43,801 nt of DNA from Chitinophagaceae bacterium. GTDB taxonomy: Bacteria; Bacteroidota; Bacteroidia; Chitinophagales; Chitinophagaceae. Position 1 is the stretch's first letter. Every line of letters starts with the position of its first letter. Below the pieces are notes generated by a model that worked only from the letters and a program-made list of their open reading frames with translations, was not told the DNA's origin and ran no database searches. Positions 25,139 through 33,011 of the stretch are shown here, piece after piece. Both the position numbers and the translations under genes were made by a program. Where the stretch lies: NCBI GenBank assembly GCA_947461495.1, contig CANHLV010000001.1, positions 1 to 43,801 on the forward strand, written 5' to 3'.

Positions 25139-25870
25139 ATGTCGCAAATAAAACATTCTATTTTGTTAGTTGAAGATGAAGAAAATCTCCACGAAGCATT
25201 GAAACTAAATCTTGAGCTTGAGGGTTATACCGTGAGCAGTAGTTTTGATGGCGCGTCCGCATTACAGTTAATTCATCAAGAGCATTATGATCTTATCATT
25301 TTGGATGTAATGCTCCCGGAAATAGATGGCATTGCTGTTTGCGAATCTATCAGGCTGCAGCAAATTGATATTCCTATTTTGATTTTGAGCGCAAAAAACA
25401 GCAGTGCAGATAGGGTGTTGGGATTAAAAAAAGGAGCAGATGATTATTTGACAAAGCCATTCAATTTGGAGGAACTATTACTCAGAGTAGAAAAGCTCAT
25501 CAGAAAAAATGAAAGGATGGAGAACAAACATACAATAACCGATATCTATGAATTTGGAGGAAACAAAATTGACTTTAACGGATTGATACTTACTAATAAA
25601 ATTGGAGAAATGATAGCGCTGACTAAAAAGGAAGCTATGTTGTTGAAACTTTTAATTGAAAATAAAAACGAAGTTGTCACCAGAGAAAAAATATTACAGG
25701 CGGTGTGGGGATACAATGTCTTTCCAACTACAAGAACAATAGATAATTTCATTTTAAACTTCAGAAAATACGTTAAAGACGACTCTAAAAATCCCGTGTA
25801 TTTTCATTCAGTTAGAGGGGTAGGGTATAAATTCACTCATGCTCCCTCAATTTCCCAAGGCGGGAAATAA
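25139..25870 (+). CDS. OmpR-family response regulator
   Basis: Partner of the kinase above, 243 residues. Receiver domain with acidic pair E12/D13, phospho-Asp56 (LIILDVMLPEIDG), switch Ser84 and Lys106 (DDYLTKPF); winged-helix DNA-binding domain about 135-232 with LTKKEAMLLKLLIE, VTREKILQAVWG and RTIDNFILNFRKYV and the RGVGYKF wing. It should bind DNA as a dimer; target genes are not evident here. Confidence 0.96.
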   Translation: MSQIKHSILLVEDEENLHEALKLNLELEGYTVSSSFDGASALQLIHQEHYDLIILDVMLPEIDGIAVCESIRLQQIDIPILILSAKNSSADRVLGLKKGADDYLTKPFNLEELLLRVEKLIRKNERMENKHTITDIYEFGGNKIDFNGLILTNKIGEMIALTKKEAMLLKLLIENKNEVVTREKILQAVWGYNVFPTTRTIDNFILNFRKYVKDDSKNPVYFHSVRGVGYKFTHAPSISQGGK

Positions 25871-25919
25871 GTTTACTGAAGTCCCCCCAAAGCGGGATGC
25901 ATTTTATTGGTTTAGTCAA

Positions 25920-26621
25920 CTAGTCCAAATCGCCCAACTGAGGTCTGATGACAATATCTTCTACAACGGCCTGAGGTGATAATTGCGAAGCGGCAAAAAC
26001 CATATTTGCGATATCATCTACTACCATAATCCGATTTTGGCTGTTATCAAAATCACCCCACGAATCTGTGAGTACTGCACCTGGAAAAACAGCTGTTACT
26101 TTAATGCCATAATCCATCAATTCCAATCTAACGTTTTTTGTAAATCCCAACAATGCGTATTTACTCACGCCATAACTACCACCGCCTTTGTATGCACGTA
26201 AAGAAGCGATGGAACACATGTTAAATATATGTCCCGACTTTCTTTCTATCATCTTTGGTAAAAGCATTCTGGTCAGGTGATATGCGCTAAAAAAATTTAA
26301 GTCCATGATTTTTTCCATAGCACCATCGGCTTCATCAATACAATTCCCTGGCGTGTAAGTACCGGCATTATTGATTACAATATCTGCCGCACCGAAGCTG
26401 TTGCAATAATCTGCGAATTTTTGTATTTCCTTTTTTTGGGTAAGATCTGCCGCAAACCGATTAACTTTTATTCCGGGTGCTTCTGCTAAAATAAATTCAC
26501 TTGTAGTTTCAAGTGCTGCAATTGTTTTGGAGCAAAGTAGCAAATCATATCCTGCTTTGGCAAATTTAATTGCCATTGCTTTACCCATTCCTCTGCTGGC
26601 TCCAGTAATTACTGCTAGCAT
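25920..26621 (-). CDS. Short-chain dehydrogenase/reductase
   Basis: A classical SDR of 233 residues: NAD(P)-binding TGASRGMG (6-13), NNAG (84-87), and the catalytic Ser137, Tyr150 and Lys154 (YGVSK). The region after the active site (FPGAVLTDSWGD) is typical. Cytosolic oxidoreductase, substrate unknown. It is the only minus-strand gene between the two-component system and the nucleotidase; a TAnnTTTG box is present 48 bp upstream of the ATG. Confidence 0.94.
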   Translation of the reverse strand: MLAVITGASRGMGKAMAIKFAKAGYDLLLCSKTIAALETTSEFILAEAPGIKVNRFAADLTQKKEIQKFADYCNSFGAADIVINNAGTYTPGNCIDEADGAMEKIMDLNFFSAYHLTRMLLPKMIERKSGHIFNMCSIASLRAYKGGGSYGVSKYALLGFTKNVRLELMDYGIKVTAVFPGAVLTDSWGDFDNSQNRIMVVDDIANMVFAASQLSPQAVVEDIVIRPQLGDLD

Positions 26622-26668
26622 ATATTCTAATTTAATTGAGATTAATAATTAACTTCACGATTCCGACG

Positions 26669-26676
26669 CAAAGATA
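26669..26676 (-). promoter_or_regulatory. TAnnTTTG -7 element of the SDR gene
   Basis: Minus-strand TATCTTTG, an exact match to the consensus, with a leader of roughly 40 bases to the ATG at 26621. Confidence 0.6.
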
Positions 26677-26704
26677 GACATACATTAAAAATAAAAATTT
26701 ATAA

Positions 26705-27403
26705 ATGCCTTCATACAAACATGTATTTTTTGATTTGGATCATACTTTATGGGATTTTGATACCAATGCCAAATCATCACTGACAGATATATTTGGAGAG
26801 TTTAGATTAGCAGAAAAAGTAACACCCGAATTCGATGCTTTCTATGGTAAATATTTACATCATAATAAAATACTTTGGGAACGCTATCAAAACGGATACA
26901 TCACAGCTGAAGAATTGAAATGGAGAAGAATGTGGCGAACAATGATGGAATTTAAAGTGGGGGACGAAAAGTTAGCGAAAGATTTAAGTGCAAGATTTCT
27001 TGACATCTTGCCGGTAAAAGATGGCATGTTTCCTTATGCGTATGAAATTCTGGATTATTTGAAAAATAAAGATTATCAGATACATCTCATTACTAACGGT
27101 TTTGAAAAGACGCAATGGAGTAAAATTCGAAACAGCAAAATTGACCATTTCTTTACTCATGTCATTACTTCTGAAGCCAGTAACAGTATGAAGCCAGAAA
27201 AAGAAATTTTTGAATTTGCTATGCATCAATCCGGTGCTTTATTACATGAATCCATTATGGTTGGCGATAATCTAGACGCAGATATTAAAGGTGCTATGAA
27301 TGCGGGCATGGACAATATTTTCGTTAATCATATTGAAGCAAAAACGGACATGAAGCCCACATATACGATTACTCATTTGAAAGAGCTTGAGGCTATATTA
27401 TAA
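26705..27403 (+). CDS. YjjG-type HAD pyrimidine nucleotidase
   Basis: A HAD-superfamily phosphatase of 232 residues with nucleophile Asp10 and Asp12 (FFDLDHTLWDFD), motif II in HLITNGFEKTQ, motif III Lys in MKPEKEIFEFA and motif IV GDNLDADIKGA. The W-D-F segment right after the DxD and the alpha-helical cap match the YjjG subfamily, which dephosphorylates noncanonical pyrimidine nucleotides and so helps clean the dNTP pool. Cytosolic. Confidence 0.93.
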   Translation: MPSYKHVFFDLDHTLWDFDTNAKSSLTDIFGEFRLAEKVTPEFDAFYGKYLHHNKILWERYQNGYITAEELKWRRMWRTMMEFKVGDEKLAKDLSARFLDILPVKDGMFPYAYEILDYLKNKDYQIHLITNGFEKTQWSKIRNSKIDHFFTHVITSEASNSMKPEKEIFEFAMHQSGALLHESIMVGDNLDADIKGAMNAGMDNIFVNHIEAKTDMKPTYTITHLKELEAIL

Positions 27404-27429
27404 AAAAAGAGCTTCCATATAGGAAGCTC
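27402..27429 (-). terminator. Intrinsic terminator of the small Cys-rich gene
   Basis: GAGCTTCC (27409-27416) pairs with GGAAGCTC (27422-27429) over a five-base loop; on the minus strand it is followed by a T run. It lies 23 bp past the minus-strand stop and also ends just past the plus-strand nucleotidase stop, so it may serve both genes. Confidence 0.8.
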
Positions 27430-27452
27430 CGAATTTAATGTAAATGCGTTGA

Positions 27453-27635
27453 TTAGTTTTTGCTTTCTGCTTTTACTTCTGCAGTTTTTTCAGCATCTTT
27501 ACTACAAGACTTTGATGATTTTTGGCAGCAAGATTTACCTTTTGCACATTTCTTCTTTTTGCCTTTGTCTGTGTTTGCGAAAGAAACACCACTTACTAAT
27601 AAAGCGGCAGTTGCTAATAAAAATAATTTTTTCAT
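27453..27635 (-). CDS. Small Lys/Cys-rich exported protein
   Basis: A 60-residue protein with a signal peptide (KKLFLLATAALLVSGVSFA, about 20 residues). The mature peptide of some 40 residues is dominated by Lys and has four Cys in the pattern C-x5-C-C-x5-C. The charge and Cys spacing suggest a small metal-binding or disulfide-linked secreted peptide, but no family is recognised. A clean terminator follows it, which supports it as a real gene over the two plus-strand frames across it. Confidence 0.72.
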   Translation of the reverse strand: MKKLFLLATAALLVSGVSFANTDKGKKKKCAKGKSCCQKSSKSCSKDAEKTAEVKAESKN

Positions 27636-27714
27636 TTTAAAATGTTTTATTGATTAATCGAGTGTAAAAATAATCAATAATCGCTGTAAATCAAACTGCA
27701 AAACTGTTATTTTT

Positions 27715-28368
27715 TTATAAAGTAGCTATTACAGACACCCCGCCTTTTACCACTTCATTCATATTGGCGTTGATTTTTGTCCCTATTGGCAATAGTAAAT
27801 CTACCCTGCTGCCAAATTTAATGAAGCCCATTTCTTCGGTTTGTTTAACTTCTTGACCGACTTTTGTGTAATTCATTATTCTTTTAGCTAGCGCCCCTGC
27901 TATTTGTTTCACTAAAATTTCTTTGTTCCCTTTTCTGATTACAATTGAATGTCTTTCGTTTTCAGTTGAGGATTTAGGATGCCATGCCACTAAATACTTT
28001 CCTTTATGATATTGATTGTAAACCACTTCTCCTGAGATAGGATTTCTGTTTACATGAACATTGGCAGGACTCATGAATATAGATACTTGCAAAACCTTTC
28101 CTTTAAAATATTCCTCATCAATTGTCTCTTCAATTACCACTACTTTACCATCGCAGGGAGCAATGACCAGCTTCTCATCAATGGTATAATTTCTGTTGGG
28201 GATTCTGAAAAAAGAAATGATAAACAACCAAAGGAAAAGAGAAATGCCTGCAAAAATCCAGCAGAGTGTGCAGCAGCAACAAAGCCATTTGAAAACCAAA
28301 ATATTCAGCAATATCAGTACCAATGCCGTGATGGCAATTGTTTTGTATCCTTCTTTATGAATTGTCAT
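27715..28368 (-). CDS. psd: Phosphatidylserine decarboxylase family protein
   Basis: Converts phosphatidylserine to phosphatidylethanolamine. The 217-residue proenzyme has two N-terminal membrane helices (about 10-47) and the PSD core VIAPCDGKVV, SIFMSPANVHVNRNP, then the self-cleavage site IKFGSRVDLLLP, with Ser187 expected to become the pyruvoyl cofactor. Inner membrane enzyme of the short type found in Bacteroidota. A TAnnTTTG box 18 bp before its ATG gives it its own promoter, though it follows cdsA on the same strand. Confidence 0.94.
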   Translation of the reverse strand: MTIHKEGYKTIAITALVLILLNILVFKWLCCCCTLCWIFAGISLFLWLFIISFFRIPNRNYTIDEKLVIAPCDGKVVVIEETIDEEYFKGKVLQVSIFMSPANVHVNRNPISGEVVYNQYHKGKYLVAWHPKSSTENERHSIVIRKGNKEILVKQIAGALAKRIMNYTKVGQEVKQTEEMGFIKFGSRVDLLLPIGTKINANMNEVVKGGVSVIATL

Positions 28369-28385
28369 TTTAAATTTTTGAGTGG

Positions 28386-28393
28386 CAAATGTA
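28386..28393 (-). promoter_or_regulatory. TAnnTTTG -7 element of psd
   Basis: Minus-strand TACATTTG, an exact consensus match, with only 17 bp to the ATG at 28368. Confidence 0.6.
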
Positions 28394-28417
28394 CAACGAA
28401 GAATAGATTATTGAACC

Positions 28418-29104
28418 TTATGATATAAAATACTTGACGTATACCCAAACCGCAGGGGCAGCAAAAAGGAAAGAATCAAAGCGATCTAAAAAGCCACCAT
28501 GACCAGGCATGATATTTCCGCTGTCTTTAACGCCGGCCATTCTTTTCAACTTGCTTTCAAATAAATCCCCCAATGTTCCGAAAACAGCACAAAGTGAGGA
28601 AATGATGATCCAGTTCTGAACAGTCAATGAATTGGGAAATAATGATGTTTTGGAAAATATTAATGTAATCACCACCACACATAATATAGCGCCGCCGATA
28701 GTTCCTTCCCATGTTTTTTTGGGAGATATTTTTGAGAAAGGTGTTTTACCGATGAATGAACCGACGATATACGCCATGGTATCATTAATCCAGATGGAAA
28801 AAAATATTGCGGCGGGGAATAATGAATCCAATTGAATATTTTCATCCTCAGACTTTATCCCTAACAATACAATTAAATAAACTGGAATTAAATTATAAAT
28901 AAAAACGAAAGGTATATAAATGATTCTCCTATCATAATCAATCATCTTTATAATCTTGGCCATCTCCATACTGCAACCAACAGCTATAATAGTAAACAAT
29001 GCCATGTATGCATAAGGATTAAAGAATAAGCCACCCAGCATTACTGTAGCAAATACAATGGCAGTGAGGGCTCTAGTTTTGAAAGTTTGTATATTGAAAG
29101 CCAT
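28418..29104 (-). CDS. cdsA: Phosphatidate cytidylyltransferase
   Basis: Makes CDP-diacylglycerol from phosphatidate and CTP, the precursor of phosphatidylserine and thus of the product of the adjacent psd. The 228-residue protein (ATG at 29104; an upstream TTG at 29119 is less likely) has about six membrane helices and the family signature near the C terminus: SKLKRMAGVKDSGNIMPGH then GGFLDRFDS. SPKKTWEGTIGG is also typical. It is at the short end for CdsA but ends normally. Confidence 0.94.
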   Translation of the reverse strand: MAFNIQTFKTRALTAIVFATVMLGGLFFNPYAYMALFTIIAVGCSMEMAKIIKMIDYDRRIIYIPFVFIYNLIPVYLIVLLGIKSEDENIQLDSLFPAAIFFSIWINDTMAYIVGSFIGKTPFSKISPKKTWEGTIGGAILCVVVITLIFSKTSLFPNSLTVQNWIIISSLCAVFGTLGDLFESKLKRMAGVKDSGNIMPGHGGFLDRFDSFLFAAPAVWVYVKYFIS

Positions 29105-29223
29105 GAGTTGGAAAGTCAAAAAAGTATAGCTTTTTGAAGGTTAATTTTTGTCTATGAATAAAATAACGTTGACTGTTGAAGCCAATTCAATTTATAGAAA
29201 TTAGCAATGCCGCTGCTTATAAA

Positions 29224-29559
29224 TTACATTCCAAATTTTGAACCATTCATGACATAAGCCATCACATTCGCTTTTTCATCAGCTGTAAGTTTTGCTTTTA
29301 CTGCCATGCTGTTCATAATGGGCTTCCACTCGTTTGCAGTATATGCAGTAGTTTTTTTCAAATCATGGCATTTGCCGCATTTAGCGTTGTAAGTTTTCTC
29401 TCCTTCAACAACAGAAGGTGCCGCTGCAGTCATCATATTAAATTGAGCAGGGGCTTGCTGAGGCGTTTTAGCTGCTGTTGGAGTTGACTTGTGACTACAA
29501 GCAGTAAAAATTATTATTGCTGTAAATGCAATGGCAAAAATTGATTTTGTATGTTTCAT
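29224..29559 (-). CDS. Small c-type cytochrome lipoprotein
   Basis: A 111-residue protein with a lipobox ending FTAC (Cys21), then an Ala/Pro-rich linker and a single cytochrome c domain with heme-binding C-G-K-C-H at residues 61-65. The axial Met probably lies in the MNSMAVKAKL segment. Anchored on the periplasmic or outer face of the envelope, it should carry electrons, but its partner is not next door. The upstream region is a GTTCAAAAGG-type repeat. Confidence 0.88.
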   Translation of the reverse strand: MKHTKSIFAIAFTAIIIFTACSHKSTPTAAKTPQQAPAQFNMMTAAAPSVVEGEKTYNAKCGKCHDLKKTTAYTANEWKPIMNSMAVKAKLTADEKANVMAYVMNGSKFGM

Positions 29560-29560
29560 T

Positions 29561-29610
29561 GTAAAAGGTTTAATAGGTTCAATAAGTTAAAAAAGTTCAA
29601 AAGGTTTTTT
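29561..29610. repeat. GGTTCAATA/AAGG-type repeat cluster
   Basis: Directly before the cytochrome start, several diverged copies of GGTTCAATAAGTT and AGTTCAAAAGGTT occur in a row, ending in a T run. An ACCAAACAACAAAC block follows at 29657-29670. Both motifs reappear together at 38491-38640. Confidence 0.75.
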
Positions 29611-29682
29611 AAAGAGACAATCTAATTATTGAAAAGAAAATTTAGTTTGAATTAACACCAAACAACAAACGCCAAACATCTT

Positions 29683-29706
29683 CCCCCTTTGGGGGACCGA
29701 GGGGGC
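29683..29706. terminator. C/G-rich hairpin at the serS 3' end
   Basis: CCCCC (29683-29687) can pair either with GGGGG at 29691-29695 or with GGGGG at 29700-29705, across TTT and ACCGA. It abuts the serS stop codon (29708-29710). The CCCCCTTTGGGGG arrangement is a frequent dispersed repeat in related genomes from general knowledge and may act as a terminator. Another diverged form is at 25881-25896. Confidence 0.6.
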
Positions 29707-29707
29707 T

Positions 29708-30982
29708 CTACTTATCAATCGCACTCTCCCCAAAATACTTATGCAAAATCTGAGGCAAATGAATACCCTTTTCTGTTTGATTGTTTTCTAGTAAAGCCGC
29801 CACTATTCTTGGTAAAGCTAATGAAGAACCATTTAGTGAATGTAACAATTGTGTTTTGCCTGATTCATCTTTATATCTGATTTTCATCCTGTTGGTCTGA
29901 AAGGTTTCAAAATTGCTGACGGAACTTACTTCGAGCCATTTTTGCTGAGCAGCACTATACACCTCAAAATCGTAAGTCAATGCAGAAGTAAAGCTCATAT
30001 CGCCACCGCATAGACGAAGTATGCGATAAGGCAATTCTAAAAGATTTAATAGTTTCTCAACATGATTCACCATTTCTTCAAGCACATCATAACTTTTATC
30101 AGGATATACCATTTGAATGATTTCTACTTTATCAAACTGATGCACCCTGTTCAATCCTCTTACATCTGATCCAAAACTTCCTGCTTCCCTTCTGAAACAT
30201 GGAGTATAAGCGGTCATCATCACAGGCAAATCTGCGTCTTTGATGATTTCGTTGCTGTAAACATTGGTTACCGGCACCTCAGCAGTGGGTATCAAATACA
30301 ATCCATCTGCAGTAATATGATACATCTGACCTTCTTTATCAGGTAAATTTCCTGTACCATATGCAGTAGCTTCGTTTACCATCAATGGCGGCAAGTATTC
30401 CATGTAGCCGGCGTCTGTATTGTAATCTAGAAAAAACTGAATTAGAGAACGTTGGAGTTTTGCACCGTTGCCTTTATACAATGGAAATCCGCTTCCTGCT
30501 ATTTTAGCGCCAGTTTCAAAATCAATTAAATTATATTCTTTGATTAAATCCCAATGTGGTTTTGCGCCTGCATATAAATCAGGATTTTTTCCACCTGATC
30601 TTACTACTTCATTATCTTCTGCTGATTTTCCTTTAGGAACGCTTGTGTGCGGCAAATTCGGCAACAACAAAATATTTTTATTGAATTCAGCTTCTAGCTT
30701 TTCAAGAGAGGAAGCTTTTTCTGCCATTTCAGCTTTCAATGTAGTTACTTCAGCTTTCTTGGCTTCAGCCGAATCTTTTTCGCCTTTTCCCATCAACATG
30801 CCAATTTCTTTTGAAGCAGCATTTATTGAAGCTTGTATGGATTCCGAAGCAAATTTTATTTTTCTCAGTTCATCATCGATTTCCAGAATGGTATCAACCA
30901 ATCCGATATTTCCAAAGTTTTTGACAGCCAGTCTTTCTTTAACCAGCTCCGGATTCTGACGAATAAAATTTACCTGTAACAT
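29708..30982 (-). CDS. serS: Seryl-tRNA synthetase
   Basis: Charges tRNA-Ser (and tRNA-Sec) with serine. The 424-residue class II synthetase has the N-terminal coiled-coil arm (about 30-105), motif 2 around TPCFRREAGSFGSDVRGLNR, then HQFDKVEI, and motif 3 LNGSSLALPRIVAALLEN. The length is usual for the family. Cytosolic, essential. It is divergently transcribed from the conserved small protein at 31067, with separate TAnnTTTG boxes in the 84-bp gap. Confidence 0.97.
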   Translation of the reverse strand: MLQVNFIRQNPELVKERLAVKNFGNIGLVDTILEIDDELRKIKFASESIQASINAASKEIGMLMGKGEKDSAEAKKAEVTTLKAEMAEKASSLEKLEAEFNKNILLLPNLPHTSVPKGKSAEDNEVVRSGGKNPDLYAGAKPHWDLIKEYNLIDFETGAKIAGSGFPLYKGNGAKLQRSLIQFFLDYNTDAGYMEYLPPLMVNEATAYGTGNLPDKEGQMYHITADGLYLIPTAEVPVTNVYSNEIIKDADLPVMMTAYTPCFRREAGSFGSDVRGLNRVHQFDKVEIIQMVYPDKSYDVLEEMVNHVEKLLNLLELPYRILRLCGGDMSFTSALTYDFEVYSAAQQKWLEVSSVSNFETFQTNRMKIRYKDESGKTQLLHSLNGSSLALPRIVAALLENNQTEKGIHLPQILHKYFGESAIDK

Positions 30983-31017
30983 CTGCTTTTTCTTAATTTA
31001 ATAATTCAATTTGGCAA

Positions 31018-31025
31018 CAAAGATA
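31018..31025 (-). promoter_or_regulatory. TAnnTTTG -7 element of serS
   Basis: Minus-strand TATCTTTG, an exact consensus match, 35 bp before the serS ATG. Confidence 0.6.
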
Positions 31026-31045
31026 ATTGGGATTTGCTTATTACC

Positions 31046-31053
31046 TAATTTTG
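31046..31053 (+). promoter_or_regulatory. TAnnTTTG -7 element facing plus strand
   Basis: TAATTTTG, an exact consensus match, five bases before an ATG at 31058 and 13 before the next one at 31067. It favours the second ATG or a near-leaderless transcript. Confidence 0.6.
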
Positions 31054-31066
31054 CGTCATGCAACAA

Positions 31067-31408
31067 ATGGAAGAGGACTTACAGGTTAGGTGGCTGAAGC
31101 TAAGGATTAAGCTTAAAGAGAGGTTTGGTATTAAGCCGGATATGAACGGGGTTTTGCTTATTATCGGCGTTCAGGAACTAGGTCAGGGCCCTCAGGAATT
31201 TTCAAAAGAACAGAAACAAGACCTCATGCACATTGCTGTTTGTACTGTACTCATGCAAAGTGAGTATTACACGCATGATGGACTTGACGATGAAGGTTGG
31301 CCGCATTTCACTCAAATCAAGGCTTTACCGGAATTTGACCTATTTGAACAAGAAAATTTCTTAAAAGACCATATTTTGCTTTATTTTCAATCTTTGGAAT
31401 TTATTTAA
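31067..31408 (+). CDS. Conserved small soluble protein
   Basis: I use the ATG at 31067 (113 residues) because the preceding promoter box leaves room for it; the ATG at 31058 is only four bases after the box. The protein is acidic, without signal or membrane segments, with GVLLIIGVQELGQGP, then a HIAVCTVL helix and GLDDEGWPHFTQIK. It looks like a conserved Bacteroidota protein, but I recognise no domain. It leads a plus-strand run with the cyclophilin gene. Confidence 0.65.
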   Translation: MEEDLQVRWLKLRIKLKERFGIKPDMNGVLLIIGVQELGQGPQEFSKEQKQDLMHIAVCTVLMQSEYYTHDGLDDEGWPHFTQIKALPEFDLFEQENFLKDHILLYFQSLEFI

Positions 31409-31419
31409 AACATAATAAT

Positions 31420-32130
31420 ATGAAGACAAAACTATTTTTTCTTTCTCTTGTATTAACAGGATTATCCGTTTCAACATTATTTGCTCAAACCAAAACAGTC
31501 GCTCCAAAAAAGCCGACTCCTGCAGCTACTGCTCCAGCAATTCCGGGAAAAACAAAAGTAAAAATCACTACAGATATGGGTGTGATTGTGATAAGATTAT
31601 ATGACGCTACACCAAAGCACAGAGATAATTTTGTAAAGCTGGTTCAACAAGGTTTTTATGATAGTTTGCTATTTCACAGAATTATCCAAGGCTTCATGAT
31701 TCAAGGTGGCGATCCGCTAAGTAAAAATGCAAAGCCAGGTGAAATGCTGGGAATGGGTGGTGGTGATATGGAAAGAATTCCTGCTGAATTCAATCCGCAA
31801 TTGATTCATAAGAAAGGTGCGCTTTGTGCTGCTAGAGATGGCAATCCTGAAAAAGCGAGTAGCGCTTGTCAGTTTTATATCGTACAAGGAAAGCCTTCTC
31901 CAAATGAAGAATTGGATATGATTGGTCAACAAAATGGTATCAAATACACTGCAGAACAGAAAAAAATATACAATACCATTGGCGGAACACCTTTCCTAGA
32001 TATGAACTACACCGTTTATGGCGAAGTGGTTAGTGGTTTGGAAGTGGTTGATAAAATTGCTGCAGCTGAAAAAGAACCAGGCGACAGACCTAAAAAAGAC
32101 ATCAGAATGAAAATGGAATTGATGAAATAA
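31420..32130 (+). CDS. Cyclophilin-type peptidylprolyl isomerase, exported
   Basis: A 236-residue periplasmic prolyl isomerase: signal peptide about 1-22 (ending LFAQ), an Ala/Pro/Thr linker, then the cyclophilin domain (about 45-234) with DATPKHRDNFVKLVQQGFYD, LFHRIIQGFMIQGGD (the catalytic Arg and FMxQGGD core), then SSACQFYIVQG and the C-terminal YTVYGEVVSGLEVVDKIA. A loop insert (EELDMIGQQNG) is common in bacterial forms. It helps outer membrane and periplasmic protein folding. Confidence 0.95.
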   Translation: MKTKLFFLSLVLTGLSVSTLFAQTKTVAPKKPTPAATAPAIPGKTKVKITTDMGVIVIRLYDATPKHRDNFVKLVQQGFYDSLLFHRIIQGFMIQGGDPLSKNAKPGEMLGMGGGDMERIPAEFNPQLIHKKGALCAARDGNPEKASSACQFYIVQGKPSPNEELDMIGQQNGIKYTAEQKKIYNTIGGTPFLDMNYTVYGEVVSGLEVVDKIAAAEKEPGDRPKKDIRMKMELMK

Positions 32131-32190
32131 TAATGGACTAGACTCACCTTTTTCATCTAAATTGCACGAAATTTTAAAGTAAATCATAAA

Positions 32191-32568
32191 ATGAACTATC
32201 CCGCTCATTTAAAATATACCAAAGATCACGAATGGATTTTGGTAGAAGGAAATACAGCTACTGTTGGCATTACTGATTTTGCACAAAGAGAATTAGGCGA
32301 TATCGTTTTTATCGACATCAATGCTATTGGGAAAACCTTGACTGCAGAAGAAATCTTTGGAACGGTAGAAGCTGTAAAGACAGTAAGTGATTTATTCCTT
32401 CCTGTAGCTGGCACCATCACTGAAATCAATGCTGCCATTGAGAGCAATCCTGAACTCGTAAACAGCGATCCTTATGGAGAGGGCTGGATGATCAAAATGA
32501 CACTTAATAATGCTTCAGATGTTGATGGATTGATGACTGCCGAGGCTTACACTGCGCTGGTTGGGTAA
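32191..32568 (+). CDS. gcvH: Glycine cleavage system H protein
   Basis: Carries the lipoyl arm that moves the aminomethyl group between the P, T and L proteins during glycine breakdown. At 125 residues it is the usual size; the lipoyl lysine is Lys63 in GTVEAVKTVSDL, with HEWI near the start and NPELVNSDPYGEGWMIK near the end. Other glycine cleavage genes are not in this window. A VanZ-family gene follows after 12 bp. Confidence 0.97.
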   Translation: MNYPAHLKYTKDHEWILVEGNTATVGITDFAQRELGDIVFIDINAIGKTLTAEEIFGTVEAVKTVSDLFLPVAGTITEINAAIESNPELVNSDPYGEGWMIKMTLNNASDVDGLMTAEAYTALVG

Positions 32569-32580
32569 TTTAAAAAATGA

Positions 32581-32976
32581 ATGTTGAACAGGATTCCATT
32601 TAAAAAATTTATACCTGCTATTTTATGGTTTTTGCTGGTGTTGGTTTTGATTTGTTTGCCTGGTCAGGAATTTTCAGAAATAGACAATTGGTCGGCATGG
32701 CTTAAAAAAATATATTTCGACAAATGGGTCCATGCAGGCTTGTTTGCTGTCATGATGGTTTTATTTGCACTGCCTTTTCATTCATCCTCTCTTGCGTTAA
32801 ATAAGAAAAAATCATTTTATCTGCTTATTGCCTTACTAACTTGTATTTGGGGATTGTTAACAGAATGTATTCAGCTTTATGTGCCTTTCAGAAGTTTCGA
32901 TTGGATTGATTGGGCTGCAGATAGTTTCGGTGCTTTAATTGGGCTTTATTTCATGCGCTTGTTTCCTACTAAATAA
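32581..32976 (+). CDS. VanZ family membrane protein
   Basis: A 131-residue membrane protein with four predicted helices (10-26, 48-66, 77-96, 110-128). VanZ-like features are the KWVHAGLFAVMM helix after the first loop and the later TECIQLYVPFRSFDWIDWAADSFGALIG, with Glu-x-x-Gln and Asp-x-x-x-Asp/Gly. VanZ confers low-level teicoplanin resistance in enterococci, but most family members are of unknown role. The gene is 12 bp after gcvH. Confidence 0.9.
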   Translation: MLNRIPFKKFIPAILWFLLVLVLICLPGQEFSEIDNWSAWLKKIYFDKWVHAGLFAVMMVLFALPFHSSSLALNKKKSFYLLIALLTCIWGLLTECIQLYVPFRSFDWIDWAADSFGALIGLYFMRLFPTK

Positions 32977-32981
32977 CAACT

Positions 32982-32989
32982 TAACTTTG
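32982..32989 (+). promoter_or_regulatory. TAnnTTTG -7 element of the DUF4290 gene
   Basis: TAACTTTG, an exact consensus match, four bases before an ATG at 32994 and 22 before the ATG at 33012. This supports the latter as the start. Confidence 0.65.
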
Positions 32990-33011
32990 AATTATGCTGA
33001 ACGTAGAAAAT

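Noticed and set aside
29154..29204. 16-codon plus-strand open frame (MNKITLTVEANSIYRN)
   Set aside because: It looks like a possible gene start but ends at once, with no promoter box or homolog that I recognise.
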